Origin: Coprousia sp963931435
GTDB taxonomy: Bacteria; Actinomycetota; Coriobacteriia; Coriobacteriales; Coriobacteriaceae
Length of the DNA: 64,000 bases
Reading direction: 5' to 3'
NCBI GenBank assembly: GCA_963931435.1
Contig: OZ007012.1
Coordinates: forward strand, 1,736,001-1,800,000
The position numbers were made by a program, and so were the translations under genes. Numbering within the stretch: position 1 is the first letter of the stretch; every line of letters begins with the position of its first letter. Of this stretch, positions 26,352 to 34,804 are shown one piece after another. The notes under the pieces are model-generated. The model saw only the letters and a program-made list of their open reading frames with translations, was not told where the DNA came from and ran no database searches.

Positions 26352-28376
26352 CTAGCAGAGCTTGGCACCCGCGGGGACGGCGTCGTCGAGCATGAGCAGG
26401 TTCAGGCGCTCGACCGCGTCCTCGCCCGCGCCCTCGGTATGCACCGCGCTGATGAGCATGCCGCACGAATCGATGCCCATCATCTTGCGCGGCGGAAGGT
26501 TCACGATGGCGACGCAGGTCCTGCCCACCAGGTCCTCAGGCTCGTAGAACGCGTGGATGCCCGAAAGGATCGTGCGGTCGGTGCCGGTGCCGTCATCGAG
26601 CGTGAAGCGCAGGAGCTTCTTGCTCTTCTTGACCGCCTCGCAGGCCTTGACCTTGACCACGCGGAAATCGCTCTTGCAGAACGTGTCGAAGTCCACCATA
26701 TCCTCGAAGAGGGGATCCACGGCGACCTTGCTATAGTCGAGCGTGGGGAGCTTGTTGATGGAGCTCGCCGACGTGGCGGGCGCGTCGGCGGCGCCGTCCT
26801 CGTCCGCCGCGACCCCCTCGGCTACCTGGGCCGCGCGGGCGCGCGCGGCGCCGGAGGCGGAGCCCTTCTCGGGGCGCATGTGCGGGAACAGCAGCACGTC
26901 GCGGATGGACGCGTTGTCGGTCAGCAGCATCACCACGCGGTCGATGCCGATGCCGATGCCGCCGGCGGGCGGCATGCCGTACTCGAGGGCGCGCACGTAG
27001 TCCTCGTCGTACTCCATGGCCTCGTCGTCGCCGCCGGCCTTCTCCTCCATCTGGCGGGCGAAGCGCTCGGCCTGGTCGACCGGGTCGTTGAGCTCGGAGA
27101 ACGCGTTGGCGTACTCGTGGCCGGCGATGACGAGCTCGAAGCGGTGCGTGATGCGCGGGTCGTCCTCGAAGCGCTTGGCCAGCGGGCTCACCTCGACGGG
27201 GTAGTCGACCACGAAGGTGGGGTTGACGATGGAGGGCTCGCCGATCTCGTCGTAGAGCTCGGCGATGAGCTTGCCGGCGCCCCACTCGGGCTTGACCTCG
27301 ATGCCGGCGCGCTCGGCGTGGGCGCGCAGCTCCTCGATCGGCGTGTCGAGCGTGACCGTGCAGCCGAGTGCATCGGAGACGATCTCGGTCATGGGACGGC
27401 TCGGCCACGTGCCGGACAGGTCGATGGTCTGGCCCTGGTACTCGATCTGCTCTGGGTTGCCCACGGCGGCATTTGCCGCCTTGATGACGCCCTCGGCAAG
27501 CGCCTTCATACCCTCCAGGTCGCTGAACGCGCGGTAGGCCTCCATGGTGGTGAACTCGGGGTTGTGCGTAAGGTCCATGCCCTCGTTGCGGAAGATGCGC
27601 CCGATCTCGAACACGCGCTCGAAGCCGCCCACGAGCAGGCGCTTAAGGTGCAGCTCGGTGGCGATGCGCAGATAGCATTCCTGGTTGAGCGCGTTGAAGT
27701 GCGTGATGAAGGGCTTGGCCGTGGCGCCGCCCTGGATGGTCTGCAGGATGGGCGTCTCCACCTCCATGTAGCCGTCGGACTCCATGTAGCGGCGGAACGC
27801 CGAGAGGATGGCGGAGCGCTTGCGGAACGTCTCACGCACGTCCTCGTTGACGATCAGGTCCACGTAGCGCTGGCGGTAGCGCGTCTCCTTGTCCGAGAGG
27901 CCGTGGAACTTCTCAGGCAGCGGACGCACCGCCTTGGCGAGCAGCGTCACCTCGTCCGGCGCGATGGAGAGCTGGCCGCGCTTGGTGCGCACCACGCGCC
28001 CCGCCACGCCCACGATGTCGCCCAGATCGAGCTCGCCGATGCGCGCCCAGGCCTCCTCGGACATGTCGTTCACGCGGCAGAAGAGCTGGATCTCGCCCGT
28101 GGCGTCGCGCACCACGACGAAGGCGATCTTGCCCTGGCCGCGCCGCGCCATGACGCGGCCGCCGATCTTCACCACGTGGTCGGTGTCGACGCCGGCCTCA
28201 AGCTCGGCATGGGCGCGCTCGATGTCGGCGACGTAGTCCGTCACGTCCGCGTGCTCGGGATAGGGGTTGGAGCCCGCCTCCATGAGGGCCGCGCGCTTGG
28301 CGAGGCGGTGCGCCCGCTCGTCGTTCAGGGTGTCCGGCGCGGACGGCGCCGGGGACTCGTTTACGGTATCAGACAT
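26352..28376 (-). CDS. lysS: Lysyl-tRNA synthetase with C-terminal tRNA-binding domain
   Basis: The first about 505 residues are a class II LysRS with an N-terminal OB-fold (IGGRVMARRGQGKIAF), motif 2 (FRNEGMDLTHNPEFT) and motif 3 (GGIGIGIDRVVM). After an Ala-rich linker (about 515-560), residues about 565-674 form a Trbp111/EMAP-like tRNA-binding OB-fold (CKSDFRVVKVKACEAVKKSKKLL, then VGRTCVAIVNLPPRKMMGIDSCGM) of the kind found at the end of MetRS. This addition makes the protein about 170 residues longer than standard bacterial LysRS. The ATG follows GAGGAGC. Confidence 0.95.
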   Translation of the reverse strand: MSDTVNESPAPSAPDTLNDERAHRLAKRAALMEAGSNPYPEHADVTDYVADIERAHAELEAGVDTDHVVKIGGRVMARRGQGKIAFVVVRDATGEIQLFCRVNDMSEEAWARIGELDLGDIVGVAGRVVRTKRGQLSIAPDEVTLLAKAVRPLPEKFHGLSDKETRYRQRYVDLIVNEDVRETFRKRSAILSAFRRYMESDGYMEVETPILQTIQGGATAKPFITHFNALNQECYLRIATELHLKRLLVGGFERVFEIGRIFRNEGMDLTHNPEFTTMEAYRAFSDLEGMKALAEGVIKAANAAVGNPEQIEYQGQTIDLSGTWPSRPMTEIVSDALGCTVTLDTPIEELRAHAERAGIEVKPEWGAGKLIAELYDEIGEPSIVNPTFVVDYPVEVSPLAKRFEDDPRITHRFELVIAGHEYANAFSELNDPVDQAERFARQMEEKAGGDDEAMEYDEDYVRALEYGMPPAGGIGIGIDRVVMLLTDNASIRDVLLFPHMRPEKGSASGAARARAAQVAEGVAADEDGAADAPATSASSINKLPTLDYSKVAVDPLFEDMVDFDTFCKSDFRVVKVKACEAVKKSKKLLRFTLDDGTGTDRTILSGIHAFYEPEDLVGRTCVAIVNLPPRKMMGIDSCGMLISAVHTEGAGEDAVERLNLLMLDDAVPAGAKLC

Positions 28377-28520
28377 GCCTGCTCCTCGATACGGTTCCGA
28401 TGGTGGTGTTCATGCTCAGGAGGCCGGTCGCCGGCCCCCGAGGCGCCGTGCCGCGCGCTACGGGGCGGCACCGTGGCGCGCGGCCGCCCGCGCAGGCGGG
28501 GCGGCATCCGGCGCGCCAGA

Positions 28521-28558
28521 CAAAAACGCTCCCCAGGGCCTCAGATCCTCGGGGAGCG
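28521..28558 (-). terminator. Terminator of greA
   Basis: On the minus strand CGCTCCCC pairs with GGGGAGCG, followed by TTTTTGTC, 26 bases after the greA stop. The rest of the gap before lysS holds nothing recognisable beyond the lysS ribosome-binding site. Confidence 0.9.
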
Positions 28559-28584
28559 ATGCATCCGTGCGCGGACCTGCGGCC

Positions 28585-29058
28585 TCAGCGCGTGATCTTG
28601 GTGATGGTGTAGACGCGGCTCTTGCCGGAGGGGGTCACGACCTCGACCGTCTCGCCCTCGGCATGGCCGATGATGGCGCGGCCCACCGGGCTCTCGTTGG
28701 AGATCTTGTGCGCCAGCGAATCGGTCTCGGTGGTGCCGACCAGGGTGACCTCGGTGGCGACGCCGTCGCCGTCCACCAGCGACACCGTGCAGCCGATGGA
28801 GATGATCAGGTTGTGGTCGAGGGTCTCGGCATCCTTGGCGTTTGCCAGAATGGACTGGATCTCCGCGATGCGCGCGGCGTTCTTGGCCTGATCCTCCTTG
28901 GCATCATCGTACTCGGAGTTCTCCGAAAGGTCGCCGAAATCACGCGCCGTCTTGATGCGCTCGACGATCTCCTTGGCATAGTCACCCTCGCGCCAGGCAA
29001 GCTCGTCCAAAAGCTTCTGACGACCCTCGGCGGTCAGTACGATCTCGCTTGCTGCCAT
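28585..29058 (-). CDS. greA: Transcription elongation factor GreA
   Basis: The 157-residue protein rescues backtracked RNA polymerase by stimulating transcript cleavage. The N-terminal coiled coil carries the acidic tip ARDFGDLSENSEYDDAKEDQA, with the D and E residues that enter the polymerase channel, and the FKBP-like C-terminal domain ends VVTPSGKSRVYTITKI. The ATG at 29058 follows AAGGAGAC; the open frame to 29142 overlaps the tatA terminator. Confidence 0.96.
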   Translation of the reverse strand: MAASEIVLTAEGRQKLLDELAWREGDYAKEIVERIKTARDFGDLSENSEYDDAKEDQAKNAARIAEIQSILANAKDAETLDHNLIISIGCTVSLVDGDGVATEVTLVGTTETDSLAHKISNESPVGRAIIGHAEGETVEVVTPSGKSRVYTITKITR

Positions 29059-29095
29059 TGACTGTCTCCTTGCTGTTTTGTCGCTCTTATGAACA

Positions 29096-29131
29096 GAAAG
29101 CGACCGGCGCTCCCAGAGGGCAGCCGGTCGC
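29096..29131 (-). terminator. Terminator of tatA
   Basis: GCGACCGGC and GCCGGTCGC form a 9-bp stem on the minus strand, followed by TTTCTGTTC, 27 bases after the tatA stop and just before greA. Confidence 0.8.
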
Positions 29132-29157
29132 CGTGTATCCACGCTTGCGGGCGGGGG

Positions 29158-29430
29158 TTACTCGGAAATGGGGCCCTCGTTCTCCGCCTTCTTTTTCTTG
29201 GCCTCCGCCAGCTGCTCTTCCAGCTCGCGAATCTTGGCGTCCTCCTCGGACTCCTCGATCTCGGTGGCCTCGGTGGCCTCGGAGGAGCTGTCATCACCCT
29301 GCATGCCCTCGCGCAGGTTCTTGACCGTGGAACCCAGCGCCTTGCCGAGCTTCGGCAGGTTCTTGGGACCGAAGATCAGAAGGACGACGATGAGGATGAT
29401 GATAAGTTCGGAACCCCTTGGTAAACCCAT
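29158..29430 (-). CDS. tatA: Sec-independent translocase subunit TatA
   Basis: The 90-residue protein has an N-terminal membrane helix (SELIIILIVVLLIF), the conserved FGPKNLPKLGKALG hinge and amphipathic helix, then an acidic coil rich in Glu and Lys. TatA oligomers form the pore of the twin-arginine export system for folded proteins. tatC is not in the window, so this is a stand-alone tatA with its own terminator. Confidence 0.93.
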   Translation of the reverse strand: MGLPRGSELIIILIVVLLIFGPKNLPKLGKALGSTVKNLREGMQGDDSSSEATEATEIEESEEDAKIRELEEQLAEAKKKKAENEGPISE

Positions 29431-29652
29431 GTTTCCCTCCGGCTATACGTCAGACAAACTCGAAAGAGTATACCGCGTGGGCGCGGTATGAACAACGCCA
29501 TATTCTACACGCCGCGCCCCGGGACGCGCGCACACGGGCAAAACTACAGAAAACCGCACATCAGGGCTCGCGCATGCGATGGTAAGCGAGGTGTAAGGCG
29601 CTCGTCTTTCGTCCTCCGCGCGGGCGAGGCGCCCCTCCGGCGGCCGGAATAG

Positions 29653-29688
29653 CAAAGCAGGCCAGAGCGGATAACCACTCTGGCCTGC
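29653..29688 (-). terminator. Terminator of tRNA-Pro
   Basis: On the minus strand GCAGGCCAGAG pairs with CTCTGGCCTGC around a 10-base loop, followed by TTTGC, 11 bases after the tRNA. The 11-bp perfect stem is convincing. Confidence 0.85.
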
Positions 29689-29698
29689 GCCTTTTCAA

Positions 29699-29775
29699 TG
29701 GTCGGGTTGACTGGATTTGAACCAGCGACCCCCGCGTCCCGAACGCGGTGCTCTACCAAACTGAGCCACAACCCG
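29699..29775 (-). tRNA. tRNA-Pro (CGG anticodon)
   Basis: The cloverleaf has acceptor CGGGTTG/CAACCCG, anticodon loop TTCGGGA between CCGCG and CGCGG, T-arm CTGG-TTCAAAT-CCAG, and an encoded ACCA. Confidence 0.95.
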
Positions 29776-29812
29776 AAGCGGAAAGCATTGTAGCACGCCC
29801 GTCCGTCATGCG

Positions 29813-30715
29813 CTAGCCCGCAGCGACAAACGGTCCCGACTTCTCCATCTTTGCCGCATGCGACCACCAGCCGCGCTCGGCTGCGGCCGCGACGATGGCC
29901 TCGGCGGCCATCTGGGTGGTGGTGATGGCGAAGACGCACGCGCCCGAGCCGCAGACGTCGGCGGCGCGCACCTCGCTCTGCGTACGGATCCAATCGAGAA
30001 TCTGTCCCATCTCGGGGTTGAGCTCGCGCGACGCCGGCGCCAGGTTGTTCGCCACATGCGCGAAGATCTGCGTCTCATCATGCACGCGCAAAGCATCCAC
30101 CAAGGGCTCCAGCGCGGGCAGCTCGGGCGGCGCGGCATCGAAGCGGCGGTAGGCCTCCGCGGTGGAGACGCCCCCCGTCCGGGGCTTGACGAGCGCCACG
30201 GGCGTGCCGGTGAGCGGGCGGAAGAGCTCGTGCACGCGGTCACCCGCGCCCACGCACCACGCGGGCGGGCCGTAGAGGAAGAACGGAACGTCGGCGCCGA
30301 TGGAGCGCGCCACGGCGTCGATGCGCGGATCCGCGGCGTCGAGGCCCCAGAAGTGGCAGATGCCCAGGATCGTCGCGGCGGCATCGGTCGAGGGGCCACC
30401 GAGACCCGCCTGCAGGGGGATGTTCTTGTCGATGAGGATGGCGAAATCCGGCGCGCGCCCGAACGCCTCGCCCATCGCGACCGCCGCCCGCCAAGCCGAG
30501 TTCTGCTCCTGGGGGAAATCAGCGGGAGGCACCGTGTTGACCGAGAGGTGGTCAGCCGGGGCGATGGCGATCACGTCCGAGAGGTCGATGGCGGTCATGA
30601 CCGAGTCGACGCGATGGTAGCCGCGCTCGTCCTTCTGGTCGTGCACGCCCAGGTACAGGTTGATCTTCGCCGGCGCGGAGATGAGCAGGAACCGGCGACG
30701 CTCGCTAGTGCTCAT
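29813..30715 (-). CDS. ispE: 4-diphosphocytidyl-2-C-methyl-D-erythritol kinase
   Basis: The 300-residue GHMP kinase phosphorylates the CDP-methylerythritol intermediate of isoprenoid synthesis. It opens ISAPAKINLYLGV, has the ATP-binding loop PLQAGLGGPSTDAAA (near residue 105, with a Pro where Gly is usual) and ends with the CGSGACVFA motif. It overlaps the 3' end of veg by 11 bases, so the pair is translationally coupled, as in many Gram-positives. Confidence 0.93.
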   Translation of the reverse strand: MSTSERRRFLLISAPAKINLYLGVHDQKDERGYHRVDSVMTAIDLSDVIAIAPADHLSVNTVPPADFPQEQNSAWRAAVAMGEAFGRAPDFAILIDKNIPLQAGLGGPSTDAAATILGICHFWGLDAADPRIDAVARSIGADVPFFLYGPPAWCVGAGDRVHELFRPLTGTPVALVKPRTGGVSTAEAYRRFDAAPPELPALEPLVDALRVHDETQIFAHVANNLAPASRELNPEMGQILDWIRTQSEVRAADVCGSGACVFAITTTQMAAEAIVAAAAERGWWSHAAKMEKSGPFVAAG

Positions 30716-31001
30716 CGAGCTGGCTCTCCACGGGGATGAAGATGCGCTCGCCCGAGGCGGGATCGAACAGCTCGACGGTGCCGGTGAGCACGTCGACGTA
30801 CTGGTAGGACAGGCGCGAGGTGCGCCCGCGGCGCTCGTTCACCTCGACCACGAAGACGGACGGGTGCACCGTCTTGATGGTCCCCATGCGCTCGACCACG
30901 CGGGTGCGGCCCATGTTTGCCTTGACGCGCACGCGCTCCCCCACCATGCCCGCAAGCTTCTCTTGGATCTCTTCAACGTGATTGACCGGCATCTCTTCCA
31001 T
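30705..31001 (-). CDS. veg: Veg family protein (DUF1021)
   Basis: The 98-residue protein has the Veg core VGERVRVKANMGRTRVVERMGTIKTVHPSVFVV, an SH3-like fold. In Bacillus Veg stimulates biofilm matrix genes, but its molecular role is unclear. The ATG at 31001 follows an AGGAGG site at 8 bases; earlier in-frame codons to 31052 overlap the promoter. The veg-ispE pairing is conserved in Gram-positives. Confidence 0.88.
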   Translation of the reverse strand: MEEMPVNHVEEIQEKLAGMVGERVRVKANMGRTRVVERMGTIKTVHPSVFVVEVNERRGRTSRLSYQYVDVLTGTVELFDPASGERIFIPVESQLDEH

Positions 31002-31054
31002 CAGCCAAGCCTCCTGAAAAAGGCAGAATAAGCCCAACGTAAACAAACGCATGG

Positions 31055-31063
31055 ATTATAGCA
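31055..31063 (-). promoter_or_regulatory. Extended -10 promoter of veg-ispE
   Basis: The minus strand reads TGCTATAAT, a consensus extended -10, 54 bases before the veg start. No good -35 is seen, which fits an extended -10 promoter. Confidence 0.65.
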
Positions 31064-31121
31064 GCCTGTGCGGGAAAATGCACGTCGGGCACTCGCCTTA
31101 TGCGTCGCGGACGGCGAGGCG

Positions 31122-31568
31122 TCAGAGCTCGCAGGTGTCGAGCACGATGGTGAAGGGACCGTCGTTCACGAGCTCCACCTGCATGTGCGCGCCGAACTCG
31201 CCCGTGGCGACGCTGCCGAGGTCGCGCTCGACGAGCGCGCAGAACGAGCGGTAGAGCTCGGTCGCGGCATCGGGCGGGGCGGCATCGGTGAACGAGGGAC
31301 GCCGACCGCGCCGGCAGTTGGCATAGAGCGTGAACTGCGACACCACGAGCACCGCGCCGCCCGTCTGGACGAGTGAGAGGTTGGTCTTGCCGGCCTCGTC
31401 CTCGCAGATGCGCAGGTCGCGGATCTTCGCCCACAGGCGCTCGGCATCGGCGCGCGTGTCGTCGGCGCCCACGCCGAGCAGGATCAGGTACCCCCGGCCG
31501 ATCGCGCCCACGACCGACCCCTCGACCGAGACGCTCGCCCGCGTCACGCGCTGAACAACTGCCCGCAT
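31122..31568 (-). CDS. dtd: D-aminoacyl-tRNA deacylase
   Basis: The 148-residue protein removes D-amino acids (and glycine from tRNA-Ala) from mischarged tRNA. It begins MRAVVQRVTRASVSVEG and holds both signature motifs, SQFTLYA and NDGPFT, that build the active site across the dimer. It follows rdgB by 45 bases in the rph-rdgB-dtd run. Confidence 0.96.
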   Translation of the reverse strand: MRAVVQRVTRASVSVEGSVVGAIGRGYLILLGVGADDTRADAERLWAKIRDLRICEDEAGKTNLSLVQTGGAVLVVSQFTLYANCRRGRRPSFTDAAPPDAATELYRSFCALVERDLGSVATGEFGAHMQVELVNDGPFTIVLDTCEL

Positions 31569-31613
31569 GGGGCCGCCTCCTCTCCTTGGTCCCGCAAGCC
31601 CGCCGCGCGCGGA

Positions 31614-32255
31614 TCACGCCTCGGCGGCCAGCTTGGCACAGAGATCCTGCAGCGCATGGAAGCGGTGGCTGATGGCGTTCTTCTCCTCGGGAACGAGCTC
31701 GGCCATCGTCTTGCCCGGCGTGTCCGCGGGCAGGAACAGCGGGTCGTAGCCGAACCCGTGCTCGCCGCGCCCCTCGAAGCCGACCATGCCCTCGCAGGCG
31801 CCCTCGCCCAGAAGCTCCGTGCCGTCAGCGCGCACGAGGGCGACCACGCTCATGAAGCGCGCCGTCCGCTCCGCTGCCGGCACCGCGGCGAGCTCGCGCA
31901 GGAGCTTGGCGTTGTTGGCCGCGTCGTCCCCGTGCACGCCGGCGTAGCGCGCCGAGTAGACGCCGGGCGCGCCGTCGAGCGCGTCCACCACGAGGCCCGA
32001 ATCGTCGGCGACGGCGGCAAAGCCCGTCTCCGCCACCGCCGCGTGCGCCTTGATGAGGGCGTTCTCGGCGAAGGTCGAGCCCGTCTCCTCCGGATCCTCG
32101 AAATCGCCGAGCTGCCCGAGCGCCACGAAGCGCGTGCCCGGCAGCGCGGCGCCCAGGATCGCCTCGATCTCCACCAGCTTATGGGCGTTGCCCGTTGCGA
32201 CCACGATGGTCGCGGCCGGATCGAGCTCGGATGCGTTGATCTTCTCGAGCGCCAT
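31614..32255 (-). CDS. rdgB: dITP/XTP pyrophosphatase (RdgB/HAM1)
   Basis: The 213-residue enzyme clears non-canonical purine nucleotides. It shows VVATGNAHKLVEIEAIL, the ENALIKAHA helix, ADDSGLVVDALDGAPGVYSARYAG and HGFGYDPLF, all diagnostic for the family. The ATG at 32255 follows GGAGGAG. It lies 41 bases after rph, the common rph-rdgB pairing. Confidence 0.95.
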   Translation of the reverse strand: MALEKINASELDPAATIVVATGNAHKLVEIEAILGAALPGTRFVALGQLGDFEDPEETGSTFAENALIKAHAAVAETGFAAVADDSGLVVDALDGAPGVYSARYAGVHGDDAANNAKLLRELAAVPAAERTARFMSVVALVRADGTELLGEGACEGMVGFEGRGEHGFGYDPLFLPADTPGKTMAELVPEEKNAISHRFHALQDLCAKLAAEA

Positions 32256-32296
32256 GCGCCCTCCTCCCCGCGCGGGGCCCTGTGCCCCGGCGCCCA

Positions 32297-33037
32297 CTAG
32301 TCGTCGTCGCGGAAGGCCGTGACCTCGTTCTGCAGCGCGATGAGCCGCTTGATGCCCGCCTCGCCGAGGTCAAGCAGGGTGTTGAGGCGCGCGCGGTCGA
32401 ACGGCGTCTGCTCGCCCGTGCCTTGGATCTCGACCATCTCGCCGGCATCGGTGGCGACGAGGTTCATGTCGACCTCGGCATGGCTGTCCTCGCGATAGTC
32501 CAGATCGAGCAGGCAGGCGCCGTCGACCACGCCCATCGAGACGGCCGCGACCTGGCCGGTGAGCGGCAGGCGGGGGATCTTGCCCGCCTCGACCCACGCC
32601 ATGAGGGCGTCGTGCAGCGCCACCCAGGCGCCGGTGACGCTCGCTGTGCGCGTGCCGCCATCGGCCTGGATGACGTCGCAGTCGACGGTGACCGTGTACT
32701 CGCCGAGCGCGCGCATGTTAGTTACGGTGCGCAGGCTGCGGCCGATGAGGCGCTCGATCTCCTGGCTGCGGCCCTTGCGCTGGCCCACCTCGCGCTTGGT
32801 GCGGCGGTTGGTCGAGGCGGGCAGCATCGCGTACTCGGCGGTGACCCAGCCTTGGCGGCTGACGCGGCGCCACGCGGGCACGCCCTCCTCGATGGTCGCG
32901 GCGCACAGCACCTTGGTGTCGCCGAACTCCACGAGGCACGAGCCGAGGGCGTGCTTGAGCACCTCGCGCGTGAGCTTGACGGGGCGCATGGCATCGGCGG
33001 CGCGGCCGCCGGCGCGGCGGATCTCCATGTAATCCAT
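32297..33037 (-). CDS. rph: Ribonuclease PH
   Basis: The 246-residue phosphorolytic 3' exoribonuclease trims tRNA ends. It carries RPVKLTREVLKHALGSCLVEFGDTKVLC, the phosphate-binding RTASVTGAW loop and LDLDYREDSHAEVDMN. The start follows AAGGAAG. It starts 15 bases after the phosphatase gene, so the four genes rdgB, dtd, rph and the phosphatase probably form one transcript. Confidence 0.96.
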   Translation of the reverse strand: MDYMEIRRAGGRAADAMRPVKLTREVLKHALGSCLVEFGDTKVLCAATIEEGVPAWRRVSRQGWVTAEYAMLPASTNRRTKREVGQRKGRSQEIERLIGRSLRTVTNMRALGEYTVTVDCDVIQADGGTRTASVTGAWVALHDALMAWVEAGKIPRLPLTGQVAAVSMGVVDGACLLDLDYREDSHAEVDMNLVATDAGEMVEIQGTGEQTPFDRARLNTLLDLGEAGIKRLIALQNEVTAFRDDD

Positions 33038-33052
33038 GGTCTCTCTTCCTTT

Positions 33053-33844
33053 CTAGACCAGGTAGCGGGCCCGCAGGGTGTCCCGCGCGTCATCGTCCAG
33101 ACCGAGGGCGTCTTTGAGGTAGCCCTCGACCGATCCGTATGCCTCCTTGATCGCCGCGACGCCGGCCGCCAGGAAGCGCGCGTCGACGCCCTCGAGGACC
33201 TCCATCGGCGGGCATGTCGCGGGATCGATTCCCAGGATTCGGTTGGTCGCCAGGTAGTCGGCCTCGACCAGATCCCAGGGCACGCCCAGCGCCACCTCGG
33301 TGAACACGCTCGCCATGCCGCAGCGGTCCTTGCCGGCCGAGCAGTGCCAGAGCACCGCCCCCTCCTCGGCCGCGAGCATCTCCTGGAAGAACGCCGTGTA
33401 GGCGGCGACCCCCATCTCGTCGAGCACGATATGCGGGTACATGCCGATCATGAGCTGCGCGGGCTCGACCTCGCCCGCCATGACGCGCGCGAACAGCTCC
33501 TCCATTCCCTCGTCCTCGCGCGAGACGCCCGCCGCCGGCTCCTGGAACACCGGCAGGTGCACGAAGCGCACACCCGGGAACGCGTCCACCGGGTCGGGAT
33601 GCTCCGAGCACTCGATATCGGTGCGCAGGTCGAGGTCGAGGGCGAGATGGTACTCGTCGCGCAGGCGGGCGCGGTCGGCCTCGGTGGCCGCGAAGAGCTG
33701 GCCCGAGCGCAGCAGGCGCCTAGGCGCGATGCGCCGGCCATCCGCCGCGGGCAGGCCACCCAGGTCGCGCGTGTTGCGCAGGCCCTCGAAATCGATCTTG
33801 CCGTTGTTGGGATGCGCCTCTGGGGCGGTATCCGAAATGGTCAT
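33053..33844 (-). CDS. Tyrosine-protein phosphatase, MptpB/LipA-like
   Basis: The 263-residue protein starts its domain with FEGLRNTRDLGGLPAADGRRI and holds the CX5R phosphate loop HCSAGKDRCG. These are typical of the Y_phosphatase3 family, which includes mycobacterial PtpB and Listeria LipA and can act on phosphotyrosine, phosphoserine or phosphoinositides. The Lys in AGKDR is characteristic of this subgroup. No signal peptide is seen, so it is probably cytoplasmic. The ATG at 33844 follows GAGGGAGAT. Confidence 0.9.
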   Translation of the reverse strand: MTISDTAPEAHPNNGKIDFEGLRNTRDLGGLPAADGRRIAPRRLLRSGQLFAATEADRARLRDEYHLALDLDLRTDIECSEHPDPVDAFPGVRFVHLPVFQEPAAGVSREDEGMEELFARVMAGEVEPAQLMIGMYPHIVLDEMGVAAYTAFFQEMLAAEEGAVLWHCSAGKDRCGMASVFTEVALGVPWDLVEADYLATNRILGIDPATCPPMEVLEGVDARFLAAGVAAIKEAYGSVEGYLKDALGLDDDARDTLRARYLV

Positions 33845-34027
33845 GGAAATCTCCCTCACGATACGTTCCGCCCTACCTTATCAGACCCACCGCGCCCGCT
33901 TTGTACGGGGTCGGTAAAGTGCGCGCGCGGATGGGCAATATCCATATTTGGAGAGCCGCCACGCGGGGTGGGGCGGCCATGCGCTACAGTGGGGTTGCTG
34001 CACCGTGCCGTCGTCTCGGGAGGAACC

Positions 34028-34294
34028 ATGTCTGCACGCACCATGGCCATCTGCTCGATCATCATGGGCGGATGCGCCGTCCTCATCGCCTTCGCGCCGC
34101 TGCTGCCGCTGCAGGCGGCGGGCGCCGTGATCGGGGGCGTGGGTGTCTGGTGGGCGCGGCGCGCCCAGCGGGCCGACTACCGTCTGGACACCCTCTGCCT
34201 GGCCGGGAAGATCTCCTCCATAACCGGCATCGTCGTGTGCCTGCTCGGGCCGGTGCTGTTCCTCGTGGGCACCGTGATCAAGGCGATCGACTAG
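34028..34294 (+). CDS. Small two-helix membrane protein
   Basis: This 88-residue protein has two hydrophobic stretches (about 7-40, possibly two tight helices, and 58-85) split by a basic loop WWARRAQRADYR. A GGGAGGA site lies before the ATG. The architecture resembles DUF4190-like small membrane proteins, but no family can be assigned with confidence. It is followed after 2 bases by the next gene, so they share a transcript. Confidence 0.65.
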   Translation: MSARTMAICSIIMGGCAVLIAFAPLLPLQAAGAVIGGVGVWWARRAQRADYRLDTLCLAGKISSITGIVVCLLGPVLFLVGTVIKAID

Positions 34295-34296
34295 GC

Positions 34297-34596
34297 ATGG
34301 GGAGCAAGAAACCCTCCGCCCGGGCGCGCCAACGGGCGAACTTCGCCGCCGAGCTCGGCGCGCGCTCCCTAGACGACCTCTTCGAGCACGCGGAGTCGCG
34401 CGAACGCGAGCTCGCGGACCGGCGCGATGCGGCGCGCTACGAGAAGGCATGCGCCTCCAAGAACCGCTACGCCTCCAAAGCCGAGGCACTTGAGGCCATC
34501 GTGCTCTGCGCCGAGCATGGGCGGCGCGGCCTGAGCTGCTACAAGTGCAGCTACTGCGGCGGCTGGCACCTCACGAGCCATCCCTGGAAGGATTGA
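34297..34596 (+). CDS. Small zinc-ribbon-like protein
   Basis: The 99-residue basic protein ends with CYKCSYCGGWHLTSHPWKD, where a CxxCxxC cluster plus His suggests a zinc-binding knuckle. The N-terminal half is a charged helix rich in Arg, Ala and Glu with DDLFEHAESRERELADRR. Similar C-terminal CxYCxxWHLT motifs occur in small uncharacterised actinobacterial and phage proteins. No function is assigned. It shares a transcript with the preceding membrane protein. Confidence 0.65.
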   Translation: MGSKKPSARARQRANFAAELGARSLDDLFEHAESRERELADRRDAARYEKACASKNRYASKAEALEAIVLCAEHGRRGLSCYKCSYCGGWHLTSHPWKD

Positions 34597-34804
34597 GGAG
34601 CCTGAGCGGGCATCGCCCCGGAATCTGGATACGACGGGCGACGGCCACCAGGTTGTCGGAATCTATACGGCAATGGCCTGTGGAGGGCGCCTTTGGCGAC
34701 AACGCCCCAAACCGAGGGAAGCCCGGTGAGGAGACACGCCCGCCCAGGACCGCACGTTCGCAACGTCCACGACGCCCGCGACGCGCATGCCTCCTCGTCC
34801 GCGC

